The notes beneath the pieces are model-generated. The model ran no database searches and was not told the origin of the DNA. It was given only the letters and a program-made list of their open reading frames with translations. A stretch of 64,000 bases of DNA from Phycisphaerae bacterium (GTDB lineage: Bacteria > Planctomycetota > Phycisphaerae > UBA1845), in the NCBI GenBank assembly GCA_029260015.1, contig JAJDEB010000007.1, positions 1 through 64,000 on the forward strand. The letters are read 5' to 3'. This document shows, one piece after another, positions 34,972 through 43,371 of the stretch. Made by a program: the position numbers and the translations under genes. Numbering within the stretch: position 1 is the first letter of the stretch; each line of letters begins with the position of its first letter.

Positions 34972-35685
34972 GTGTTGCATTCGACGGATACCCAATCCGA
35001 TTCGGTTGGCCATGGTCCTCCAAGCTACAGGCAATCATCGAACCACACCAATTACTGGGTTTGGATCACCGTCGCATTGCTCGTCGCAGCCGCTGGATCA
35101 TTTGTTTGCACCTACATACAACTACGGCAAATCCCGCTGTCCGCCGCAACCGCATTCTGTGTATTTGCAAGCGGTTTATTAGCGGCCCAATGGGTCGTTC
35201 GCAATCGTCGAATTGCCCGGTTGGAGCAGCCCCGCACCCGTTGGGCGATGAATTCCGTCTACAATCGCGAACTCGCCCAATTCAAGCGAATGGGTAATCG
35301 AGTCGCGATGTTCGCCATGTCGCCGATCGAATTCGAATGTTACGTCTTGCGTTATTTCGAATATCGCGGTTTTGATACAACCAGTACGCCACCAACTGGC
35401 GATGGCGGCATCGATGGAATCATCAGTCGTAACGGCTATGTCGCAATGTTACAATGTAAGCGTCAGCGCAAAGCCATTGCACAGGCACCGGTGCGCGAAT
35501 TCCTAGGCGTACTTACGAAGATGAATGCAGATGCCGGCTACTTTGTTACGAGCGGTACGTTTGGACCCGGTGCCCGCAGATTCGCAAATGGAACAATCGT
35601 CTCGCTGGTGGATGGGGAAAAATTGATCCAGTTGATCAGGAAGATACCTTTCCTTGATCCGGTAACGGAATTGCCATTTCGATAG
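34972..35685 (+). CDS. Membrane-anchored Mrr-type restriction endonuclease-like protein
   Basis: A 237-residue protein. Residues about 24-72 form two membrane helices (WVWITVALLVAAAGSFV and LSAATAFCVFASGLLA). Residues about 115-235 are an Mrr_cat nuclease domain: FECYVLRYFEYRGF, the catalytic D in GDGGIDGII, Q-x-K in MLQCKRQ, and ADAGYFVTSGTF. All catalytic residues of the PD-(D/E)xK type are present. The start is GTG 34972, with GGGAGGA about 7 nt upstream. There is no methyltransferase or specificity subunit beside it. Mrr-type enzymes cut modified foreign DNA, so a membrane-sited defence role is possible but unproven. Confidence 0.85.
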   Translation: MLHSTDTQSDSVGHGPPSYRQSSNHTNYWVWITVALLVAAAGSFVCTYIQLRQIPLSAATAFCVFASGLLAAQWVVRNRRIARLEQPRTRWAMNSVYNRELAQFKRMGNRVAMFAMSPIEFECYVLRYFEYRGFDTTSTPPTGDGGIDGIISRNGYVAMLQCKRQRKAIAQAPVREFLGVLTKMNADAGYFVTSGTFGPGARRFANGTIVSLVDGEKLIQLIRKIPFLDPVTELPFR

Positions 35686-35738
35686 CTTAACAGAGGGATT
35701 CGCAATCGCCCGACTCGACGATACAATTACTTGCACTT

Positions 35739-37655
35739 ATGGTGAAGCGCGCTCAAACATCATCTTGGTTTCGTTGGGTCACTTCTTTCCTATTGATCTG
35801 CCTGGCGGGCGATATTGTCTTCGCTGATCCAACCTCAACTCCCGAGGCGACACCTGCCCCAAAAGCAACGCCGGCGCCCTATGTGCTGCTTGTCGAAGGG
35901 CAAGTCTTTAATCATAGCGGGGGTGGTATCGCTGAGGCTACCGTCATACTCACCTTGAAGAAGGATCGTTCGGTCATCGCCGAAACAAAGACGACCGAAT
36001 ACGGCGACATCCAGCTCAAAGCCGAAAAGCGATTGACCGGCGATGCGACGGTCACCATTTCCAAAACGCACTACGTCACCGCAAACATCGACGTCACTTT
36101 ATCCCACGATGGCGAACTTCCGTTCGTGGATCATCGGTTGGAAGGCGCAATCGTTCTCGAAGGCACCGTTCAAGACAAAGCAATCGAGCAACCAATTGCG
36201 GGCGCGGAAGTGGTCGCAAAGTCCGGGTATAAGGACTACACGACCGAGACGGACGGAAAAGGCGCGTTCAAGCTCGAAGGCATTTTGCCCGGTGGGCTTT
36301 CTCTCAAGGTCACTTCCAAGGGCTACGCAGATCACGACGTACGAATTCGCGAAGCCGAAAACGCCGGACTGCAAACCATTCCTCTTTCGCCGGAACGAAT
36401 CGTGAATTTAACCATTGTCGACGACAGCAAGTCCCCGGTATCGCGCGTCGTCGTGGAAGTCATTGATTCTCCGCATCAAAAGTATCGGCAAACAACCACC
36501 GACTCCGATGGCAAGGCAAAACTGGAAGGTCTCGATTTCGACTGTGAATCGCTGAAGGTGCGATTGACCCATGCCACGAAAGTCTCCGACCCTGATTTCG
36601 AGCGGATGATTGAATTACCGGCAGACGTGAAGAGTTCCGATCACGAATTGATTATGGCCGCCGCAGGAATCGTCACAGGCACGATCACTTCCAAATCGCC
36701 GGAAAACGGTTCACGCGATGCGGTGCCAAGTAACGGTGCCCGCATATCCATAGGAACCACCGCGCAGGAAGCAGGCCCGAAAGCGTGGTCGGATTTCGAC
36801 GGCCTTTACGAGATTCAGGGCGTTCCCGGTGGTCAAGCGATCGTCACCGCCCACCTTGCAGGTCATGGACCCGAATTGCGAACAGTCACCGTCGAGCCCA
36901 ACAAGAAAACAACCGTTGATTTTCAACTCAAACCGGGAAGGTCGATTACTGGCGTCGTTAAAAACGCCGAAGGTAACGGGCAACCCGGCACATACATCAA
37001 CGCCACGGGTTGGCGCGGACACGCCACGCTGGGGTTGGCCGCGATGACTGACGCCAACGGCGCGTTTGAAATCATGGACGCTCCATTGGATGAGTTCACT
37101 ATCTCCGTTTACGCAAACAGTTTTGAACCGCTGCTCGATCAGATGATCTCCGCCGAAAAGTCCGCGTATGAATTTGAATTAAAAGTCGATCCGCGCAGCG
37201 CCTCCCTTGAAATGGCGGCATCGATCAAATCGGGCGAGCCAGCCCCCGATTTTTCAGTTAAGAACTTGGATGGCAAATCGCTGACGCTCACCAACCTTAA
37301 AGGCAAGATCGTTGTCCTAGACTTCTGGGCCACCTGGTGCGGTCCGTGCATCGGCGAAATCCCGGGTATGATCGAACTCAGCAAGACCTACGCTGACAAA
37401 AACGATGTCGTCATCATCAGCGTCAGCCTCGATGCCGACGAAGCCAAGCTCCGATCCTTCGTCAAAGAACGAAAAATGAAATGGCACCATGTCTTTGGTC
37501 AAAGCGGAAATGCCAATCAGACGGCTGACGCTTACGGCGTCGTGGCAATCCCTTCGATGTTTGTCATCGATCGACAGGGCAAGATCGCCCTTTCAAACGG
37601 GTCAACGGCGACCGTCAAGAACGCTGTCGCCAAACTGCTAGAGTCAGACGGTTGA
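35739..37655 (+). CDS. Exported carboxypeptidase-regulatory-like/thioredoxin (TlpA) fusion
   Basis: A 638-residue protein. A signal peptide (residues 1-30) and a short Pro/Thr/Ala-rich stretch (TPEATPAPKATPAPY) are followed by at least four beta-sandwich repeats of the carboxypeptidase-regulatory type (GQVFNHSGGGIAEATVIL; GTVQDKAIEQPIAGAEVVAK; and others). The last 140 residues are a redoxin of the TlpA/ResA kind with the active site FWATWCGPC and the cis-Pro segment VVAIPSMFVID. Membrane- or surface-tethered TlpA domains reduce disulfides outside the cytoplasm. The sandwich repeats may extend the domain or bind partners. No neighbouring cytochrome c maturation genes are seen. Confidence 0.87.
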   Translation: MVKRAQTSSWFRWVTSFLLICLAGDIVFADPTSTPEATPAPKATPAPYVLLVEGQVFNHSGGGIAEATVILTLKKDRSVIAETKTTEYGDIQLKAEKRLTGDATVTISKTHYVTANIDVTLSHDGELPFVDHRLEGAIVLEGTVQDKAIEQPIAGAEVVAKSGYKDYTTETDGKGAFKLEGILPGGLSLKVTSKGYADHDVRIREAENAGLQTIPLSPERIVNLTIVDDSKSPVSRVVVEVIDSPHQKYRQTTTDSDGKAKLEGLDFDCESLKVRLTHATKVSDPDFERMIELPADVKSSDHELIMAAAGIVTGTITSKSPENGSRDAVPSNGARISIGTTAQEAGPKAWSDFDGLYEIQGVPGGQAIVTAHLAGHGPELRTVTVEPNKKTTVDFQLKPGRSITGVVKNAEGNGQPGTYINATGWRGHATLGLAAMTDANGAFEIMDAPLDEFTISVYANSFEPLLDQMISAEKSAYEFELKVDPRSASLEMAASIKSGEPAPDFSVKNLDGKSLTLTNLKGKIVVLDFWATWCGPCIGEIPGMIELSKTYADKNDVVIISVSLDADEAKLRSFVKERKMKWHHVFGQSGNANQTADAYGVVAIPSMFVIDRQGKIALSNGSTATVKNAVAKLLESDG

Positions 37656-37796
37656 CACATTCCTTCGCTTCAAGGATGGTTACCCTTTAAGGCAATGATT
37701 AAAGGCGAGAATGATCCCGCATTTTGTCCGTCCATCGGCAGGCTGTGATCGGCAGATTCGGCTGGGATTTGACTTATACAGGATCGGTATCAAGAC

Positions 37797-38435
37797 ATGG
37801 AACAATGGGAAGTTGCCCGCTGCACGAGCGTTTGCAGTGCGTCGGGTCGTGAACTTGCAGAAAACGAGCCCATTTTCGCCGTGCTGTTCGACGAAGGCGA
37901 TACCTTTCGACGTGAAGACTATTCCGTCGAAGATTGGCCCGGTCCGCCGGCAGATTGCTACTGCTTTTTCAAAACGACGGTGCCCGCACGCGAGAAGAAG
38001 AAACGCCTGCTCCTCGATGACGAAGTACTCATCAGCTTCTTCACACGCCTTGCCGACGAAACGGTAGACGAACGAATCCACTTTCGCTTCGTACTCGCCC
38101 TCATTCTGATGCGCAAGCGCATCCTCAAATACGAGCAAACCACGCAGATCGAAGGCAACGAAGTCTGGCACATGCGTCTCGTTCGCGAACAATCCATCCA
38201 CAAAGTAATCAACCCGCAACTCGACGACAGCCAGATCGACAGCGTAAGCCGCCAACTCGGAGCCATCCTACATGGTGACATGGGCGATTTCGATGAGATC
38301 GACACCGCCGAATCGGAATTGATTGAGTCAGGTTTGGAGGATTCGACTGGGGCCGAAGGCGAATCAAAACAAAACGTTGAAATGCAAACAGATCACGCCG
38401 ACTCGGATTCTGAAACAGTACGGGACTCAAAATGA
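37797..38435 (+). CDS. Conserved hypothetical protein, possibly planctomycete-specific
   Basis: A 212-residue cytoplasmic-looking protein without a signal peptide or membrane helix. The N-terminus holds paired cysteines (ARCTSVCSASGREL), hinting at a small metal-binding fold, followed by FAVLFDEGDTFRREDYS and a basic KKKRLLLDDEVLI region. The C-terminal 60 residues are acidic and low complexity. Its stop overlaps the start of the next gene (ATGA), so it is made with the lipoprotein downstream. No function is recognised. Confidence 0.7.
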   Translation: MEQWEVARCTSVCSASGRELAENEPIFAVLFDEGDTFRREDYSVEDWPGPPADCYCFFKTTVPAREKKKRLLLDDEVLISFFTRLADETVDERIHFRFVLALILMRKRILKYEQTTQIEGNEVWHMRLVREQSIHKVINPQLDDSQIDSVSRQLGAILHGDMGDFDEIDTAESELIESGLEDSTGAEGESKQNVEMQTDHADSDSETVRDSK

Positions 38436-39511
38436 CTAGCGACCATCCAATCGCCTTCCGGCATATGTCAACCCCGATGCTCCCCCTCCTTTGTGCGGGC
38501 ATGCTCATTTTCACTGCTGGGTGTCCGCAGCCGGGTCCAGACAAGCAAATCAAACCGTTCGACCCGATCCCCATGCCCGATGCAATTGCCCTTGTCAATC
38601 AAAACAACCAGGGATTGCAAATGACGATCAAGTCCAAGGGCGGTTTCGCTCGTTGCAAATTCACTGATCAGGACGGTTCCAAACGCAAGTTCGACGTCGA
38701 TGCCAACCTCATCGTCAATTGCCCGCGCAACATGCGTCTCGACATGAGCGTGCTCGGCAAGTCGTATTTCGTATTTGGGTCAAATGATGCGCGCTATTGG
38801 GTCGAACAACCCGATGCCCACGCATTAACGTGGGGCCGCCACGATCGCGACATCGAACCGAACGCCCGCGACCTGATCATCCGACCCGAACTGATTGTCG
38901 AAGCCCTGGGCATCGCAATGATTCCCGAAAACCCGGAAGGTGCTGCCGCACCGATGCAACGACTGACTGACACGCATCAGCAATTGCTATTCTTCGATGA
39001 AGGTGGTCATTCAAACGGACGGATTACCAAGGAATTCTGGCTCTCAAGATTCGCACCGCAATTGATCGACCGCGTCATCTTCCGCGATCCGATGGGGCAA
39101 CTGGTGATGGACGCCAAACTTGGCAAATACAAGCCAATTGTTCCCGGCGGTCCGCTGATCCCGAATCGATTTGAAGTCACCTGGCCAGCCACCGATGGGT
39201 ACATGCTATTGACGACTTCCGGCTGGAAACTGATGCCCAAGGTTGCCAAAGATCATCCTGCGTTTCAGTTTCCGCTGGATCGCGGGGCGCAGTTTGATCA
39301 TATCGTCGACCTCGACGTCGAACTCGACCACATTTACAACCCGCTTAAGACAAGCGATCTTATCCGCATGCAACTGGAGGAAGAGGGAAGGCTCAACGGT
39401 GACGGTGTGCCTCTTGAATATTACGCACCTCCTGAAGAGGACGCCCCATTCTCTGATGCGCCTGACTACGAAGCTAACACGGGCCCAGAGAACGAATCCG
39501 ATGATGTTTGA
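38432..39511 (+). CDS. Lipoprotein of unknown function (LolA/DUF4292-like fold suspected)
   Basis: A 359-residue protein with a lipoprotein signal: a hydrophobic core LPLLCAGMLIFTAG and Cys near residue 31 (TAGCPQP). The body reads QMTIKSKGGFARCKFTDQDG and RNMRLDMSVLGKSYFVFGSN, in a style like outer-membrane lipoprotein carriers and DUF4292 proteins, rich in beta strands. Start ATG 38432 overlaps the upstream stop; an internal ATG at 38465 would give a shorter, cleaner signal peptide. The downstream RDD gene overlaps its last codons. It may act in envelope lipid or lipoprotein handling, which is inference from fold resemblance only. Confidence 0.7.
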   Translation: MTSDHPIAFRHMSTPMLPLLCAGMLIFTAGCPQPGPDKQIKPFDPIPMPDAIALVNQNNQGLQMTIKSKGGFARCKFTDQDGSKRKFDVDANLIVNCPRNMRLDMSVLGKSYFVFGSNDARYWVEQPDAHALTWGRHDRDIEPNARDLIIRPELIVEALGIAMIPENPEGAAAPMQRLTDTHQQLLFFDEGGHSNGRITKEFWLSRFAPQLIDRVIFRDPMGQLVMDAKLGKYKPIVPGGPLIPNRFEVTWPATDGYMLLTTSGWKLMPKVAKDHPAFQFPLDRGAQFDHIVDLDVELDHIYNPLKTSDLIRMQLEEEGRLNGDGVPLEYYAPPEEDAPFSDAPDYEANTGPENESDDV

Positions 39512-41243
39512 GTCCATTGGGATTTCCAGGAATCAGAGTTGGGCGTTCACTGCGGTCGCGTTCATCGCGATTTCAATTCACCTATCCAGTGCAGCCGCCG
39601 AGGACCGAATCACACCGCTGGGCGCGATCGGAAACGAGGACAATGTCTGGGTCTACCGGACGGTTCCAGCTGCTAAAGCCGACGATTCAAGAGTCACGTT
39701 CACCTATGGCCAATCATTTGACAGCGGATTGCGGTTTCGCGTTTTTCAAGGCGATGGGTTTCGTGGGTACATTGCAGCGTGTGCGATTCGAGGTAACAAC
39801 CTGCATGTATTTTATCGTGACGGATCGCATTATCGGCTGCGCTATGTGCAGCGGACCGTTTCCGAACCACCACGTGATAACGACTTTCGCGAACTAACGG
39901 CTCCTGGTGATGTGGTCCCGATGGCTGTGTACGGTGACACCGATGCCGACGCGGTGTATGCGATTGTCCCAACACGATCGGTAATGAAACTTCCGCTCCA
40001 TGTGCAACCTCTTACCGACCAAACCATCGACGCAACAACCAATGGCGAGACGACTAGAGTTCCACGTGTCACCGCAGCCTCGGTCATCGATAGTTCGCAG
40101 ACGCAAAGCTTGCATTCGTTGGTGCGTTACCATCACGCCGAGTGGCAATTCGTAACACTTTGCCCAGGCGAAATCGAGTCTGCAGCGAACATGTGGTTGG
40201 CAACCGAGAATGACACGTTCGCAATCCTGTTTGCACCAGCCGTCAGCAAGAACAGCCTGAGGCTATCCGTCGGAACTATCGACAGTTGGCAACCTGCAAC
40301 AAATGGCCCAAGCGTCGATCCATCTGGCGTAATTGGATTCTTCTGCAATCGCAATGTGTTCACGGCGATCACTCAAAAATCAGAAGTCGAATCAGCCCCG
40401 CCCATCATCGAAGCGCATCAGTGGCTCGATGGCGTTTGGAAACCCGGTGATGGCATGGAATTCAATCTCGATCCTACTCACAAATTCGGAGACGAGGTCA
40501 CGGCAAGCAGGTACGGGCAAGGTGTGGTCCTCGCTTATGAATTGAAAACCGAAGATTCGACGCGGGTATGGACCGGAGTTTGGCCAGTCGCCGGCGGTGC
40601 CCCTTTGGTCGAACCGGCGGAAGTTCCCGCGCTGAATCAAGACAGCAACCTGTCATCATCGTCGCAGCGGATCTCGATCGGAATTGCAGTGCTGCTTAGT
40701 GCGCTGCTGTTCGTCGTCTTTGTTCGTCGCACACCGAGCCTCTTTGTCGAAATGGAAACGCCTTCCGGATATGCCCTCGCTGGCTCATGGAAACGCCTGA
40801 TGGCATTTTCTATCGATTTGTTCGTCGTGGCGCTGATTGCGTTTCCGCTGTTTGTTGCACCTTGGATGACGGCGAATTTTTCACCGGGTGACGACATTCA
40901 ACGTGAACTGAGTTTTTTGATGGAATACGATCAAAACGCAGCGTTCGCCCCGTGGACCAAGAGCCTGTTGCTGTTTGTCGTCTATGCAGCGGCAATGGAA
41001 ATCGCCTGCCGAGCCACCATCGGGAAACTCATCCTGGGCCTTCGCGTTTGCTCGACGACGGGCAATCAATGTTCCCCTCTGGCGATTGTCATCCGGAATT
41101 GCCTGCGATTTGAGTTGTACTACAAGCTGTCGTTCCTGCCTCTTGCAATGCTCATCATCCTAACCAGAAACCATCAGCGCCTTGGCGACCTCGTCGCAGG
41201 TACTCTGGTAATAGAGCGGCAAAAACCAGAAACAAAATCGTAG
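39501..41243 (+). CDS. Exported beta-rich protein with C-terminal RDD membrane domain
   Basis: A 580-residue protein. A signal peptide-like start (FTAVAFIAISIHLSSAAA) precedes about 370 residues of beta-rich sequence with propeller-like repeats, facing outside. A membrane helix (ISIGIAVLLSALLFVVFV, about 395) and an RDD domain follow (about 420-575: GSWKRLMAFSIDLFVVALIA, TIGKLILGLRVCS, QRLGDLVAGTLVIER). The key Arg, Asp and Asp are all in place. The start is ATG 39501 or 39504, overlapping the previous stop. The upstream open frame to 39243 is not used. RDD proteins are thought to transport small solutes, but the cargo here is unknown. Confidence 0.82.
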   Translation: MMFESIGISRNQSWAFTAVAFIAISIHLSSAAAEDRITPLGAIGNEDNVWVYRTVPAAKADDSRVTFTYGQSFDSGLRFRVFQGDGFRGYIAACAIRGNNLHVFYRDGSHYRLRYVQRTVSEPPRDNDFRELTAPGDVVPMAVYGDTDADAVYAIVPTRSVMKLPLHVQPLTDQTIDATTNGETTRVPRVTAASVIDSSQTQSLHSLVRYHHAEWQFVTLCPGEIESAANMWLATENDTFAILFAPAVSKNSLRLSVGTIDSWQPATNGPSVDPSGVIGFFCNRNVFTAITQKSEVESAPPIIEAHQWLDGVWKPGDGMEFNLDPTHKFGDEVTASRYGQGVVLAYELKTEDSTRVWTGVWPVAGGAPLVEPAEVPALNQDSNLSSSSQRISIGIAVLLSALLFVVFVRRTPSLFVEMETPSGYALAGSWKRLMAFSIDLFVVALIAFPLFVAPWMTANFSPGDDIQRELSFLMEYDQNAAFAPWTKSLLLFVVYAAAMEIACRATIGKLILGLRVCSTTGNQCSPLAIVIRNCLRFELYYKLSFLPLAMLIILTRNHQRLGDLVAGTLVIERQKPETKS

Positions 41244-41299
41244 GGTGGGCCCTGCCCATCAATTCATTCGCGCAAACAACCTCGCTGGGCAAGTTTTAC
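41240..41299. repeat. Degenerate REPIN-like doublet (after the RDD gene)
   Basis: The left unit is clear (GTAG, stem GGTGGGC, loop CCT, stem GCCCATC). The right side is decayed: CGCTGGGCAAGTTTTACC at about 41283-41299 lines up with the right arm of the intact copies only in part. It overlaps the stop region of the RDD gene. The right boundary is approximate. Confidence 0.55.
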
Positions 41300-41348
41300 C
41301 TTGCGCAATGGCAACGCATCAATCGAATTGAAAAGACTAAGCCTGCGA

Positions 41349-42968
41349 CTAAACCGCGACTTGCTCTTTGAATTTCTTGCGGGCTTCACCGACGATGTAG
41401 AATGATCCGGTGATGCAGATCAGATCGTCGCGCGACACCGCCCTTTCGGCGATACTCAGCGCTTCCTCAAGGTTCTCAGCCACTTGGGCCATCTTGGTGC
41501 AAGATTCTTGAAAAGTGTGCAACAAGTCGTGTGGGTCGGCAGAGCGCTTGGTTCGCGCGGTCGTGAAGATGATCTTGTCTGCCCCTAACTGCACATGTTC
41601 GAGCATGCCTGCAATGTCTTTGTCGCGCTGGCATGCGAAAATGACGATCATCGAATCATACGGAACCGTCTGGCCAATCGCCCGCATCAACGCTTCAACA
41701 CTGGCTGCATTATGAGCGCCATCGATCAGCGTACGCGGCTCATCGCGAACCATTTCCATGCGACCACGAATCTTCACATTTCCCAAACCCTCGATCGCCT
41801 TTTGATCGTCGATCTTGAATCCGCGAGTCTTCAGCGCATCCATCATAGATAGTGCCACGCTGCAATTGATCGCCTGATGCTCGCCCGGAAGCGGTACCGG
41901 CAGATGTTCGAAGCGACTGCGCGACGTCGTTAGCGACAACCGCGTGTGCGGTCCCAGCAGACGTGTCGCCTCAAAACGATAGCTGAATTCATTGTCATCG
42001 CCCGGAACGCAAAACGTAGACCCCGATTCCTCAGCCGCTCGCTTGAGAACCCCCATGACTTCGGGATCCTGCGGAGCGCTGACCACCGGGACACCTTTTT
42101 TGAAGATACCGGCTTTCTCTTCGGCGATCTCGGATAGCTTGCTGCCCAATAGGGAAGTGTGGTCGTAACTGATATTGGTGATCCCGCAGACCTCTGGCTT
42201 GATGATATTGGTCGAATCCAATCGACCGCCCAAACCTGTCTCGATGACGGCGAAGTCCACTTCGGACTCGGCAAACCAAACAAAAGCTGCGGCTGTCAAA
42301 AGCTCAAAATAAGTCGCCTCGTCGTCCTTACTAAGCGACTTTGAAGCCTCTACAGCCACCCTGGAAATCAGCTTGGTGAATTCCTGCTCGGTCGGCATTT
42401 TGCTGTTAATCGTCATCCGCTCGCGAACCGTGGTCAGGTGCGGCGAGGTATACAGTCCGACCTTGTAACCGCACCCCTGGAGCATGCACGCCACCATTGT
42501 CGAGGTGCAGCCCTTACCCTTCGTGCCAGCAATGTGGATGGACTTGAAGTCTTTTTCTGGATGGCCCAACCCAGCGAGCAGACGCTTCATCCGGTCGAGC
42601 TTGAAGGTACGCTTGTTGTAAGCGACGGGCGGAGCGCTCTCATAGTTGCTTACTGAACGAAGAAAATTCAGCACCGACCGGTACGTTCGCAACGATGTTG
42701 ATTTGCGGCTGCTTTTGGCCTTACCGTTGGACTTGGCACTGCCGTTGGCGCTGGCCCGGCTGCTCGTCTGCGTCGATCCGTTGCTCGAGGCGGCGCGTTT
42801 GGACTTGGTCGCCGTTCCTGCAGAAGATCGCTTTGAGGAATTCCCACTGACCGAAGATCCATTAACCGAAGATCTCGAAGTCGTCGCCCGAGAGGTCGTA
42901 CTCTTGGATTTCGTCGCAGAGGATGCCTTGGTTTTGGGTTTGGATCGAGTCGCGGTTGCGCGTGCCAT
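41349..42968 (-). CDS. folC: Folylpolyglutamate/dihydrofolate synthase with basic N-terminal tail
   Basis: A 539-residue Mur-ligase-family enzyme that adds glutamate to folates, and in many bacteria also joins dihydropteroate to glutamate. The ATP loop IHIAGTKGKGCTSTMVA, TSPHLTTVRERM, LGGRLDSTNII, ISYDHTSLLG and LIDGAHNAASVEAL identify it. The catalytic part starts near residue 95. Before it lies a tail of about 93 residues made almost wholly of Ser, Thr, Lys, Ala, Arg, Asn and Gly, like a histone H1 tail, which most FolC proteins lack. A start nearer the catalytic part cannot be excluded, though no obvious ATG and SD pair was found there. It is divergent from aroB. Confidence 0.92.
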   Translation of the reverse strand: MARATATRSKPKTKASSATKSKSTTSRATTSRSSVNGSSVSGNSSKRSSAGTATKSKRAASSNGSTQTSSRASANGSAKSNGKAKSSRKSTSLRTYRSVLNFLRSVSNYESAPPVAYNKRTFKLDRMKRLLAGLGHPEKDFKSIHIAGTKGKGCTSTMVACMLQGCGYKVGLYTSPHLTTVRERMTINSKMPTEQEFTKLISRVAVEASKSLSKDDEATYFELLTAAAFVWFAESEVDFAVIETGLGGRLDSTNIIKPEVCGITNISYDHTSLLGSKLSEIAEEKAGIFKKGVPVVSAPQDPEVMGVLKRAAEESGSTFCVPGDDNEFSYRFEATRLLGPHTRLSLTTSRSRFEHLPVPLPGEHQAINCSVALSMMDALKTRGFKIDDQKAIEGLGNVKIRGRMEMVRDEPRTLIDGAHNAASVEALMRAIGQTVPYDSMIVIFACQRDKDIAGMLEHVQLGADKIIFTTARTKRSADPHDLLHTFQESCTKMAQVAENLEEALSIAERAVSRDDLICITGSFYIVGEARKKFKEQVAV

Positions 42969-43371
42969 CGTATTGAATTGCCCCGATTTTATGATGATCT
43001 AAACGAGAAGTCAGATAAACTCTCGCTCAGAAGGGATACCTGTCCGATCGACGTTGCCCGGGATTCCGTTTCCCCGCAAGGTGTCGAGCGATAACCGAAC
43101 GACTTTAGTACCGCCGCGCCGACGGCTGAGATTCGACGAGCCGATAAATTAGCCGATTACTTAAACATTCACCGGTAACTTATACGCACTGGCCCGACAA
43201 ACGTTCGCACGGATCCATCCGTGAACAGGTGAAAATAATTCTCAAATGGTTATAATACATGAAATTACGCAGTTTTCAAGCTTACCGGACCTTCTAGGGT
43301 CCAATCAAGCGAAACTCACAAGCAATCTCATTGCTGAGATCCAATCACAACTACTTATCTAAAAATGACTT
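42969..43371. other. Divergent intergenic region between folC and aroB
   Basis: This 403-bp gap is A+T-richer toward aroB. It has a perfect TATAAT at 43251-43256, about 115 bp before the aroB start, but no clear -35 box. No other structure or gene was found. Confidence 0.45.

Noticed and set aside
43251..43256. Perfect TATAAT upstream of aroB
   Set aside because: No reasonable -35 hexamer is found at 16 to 18 bp. It is mentioned in the gap entry but not called as a promoter.
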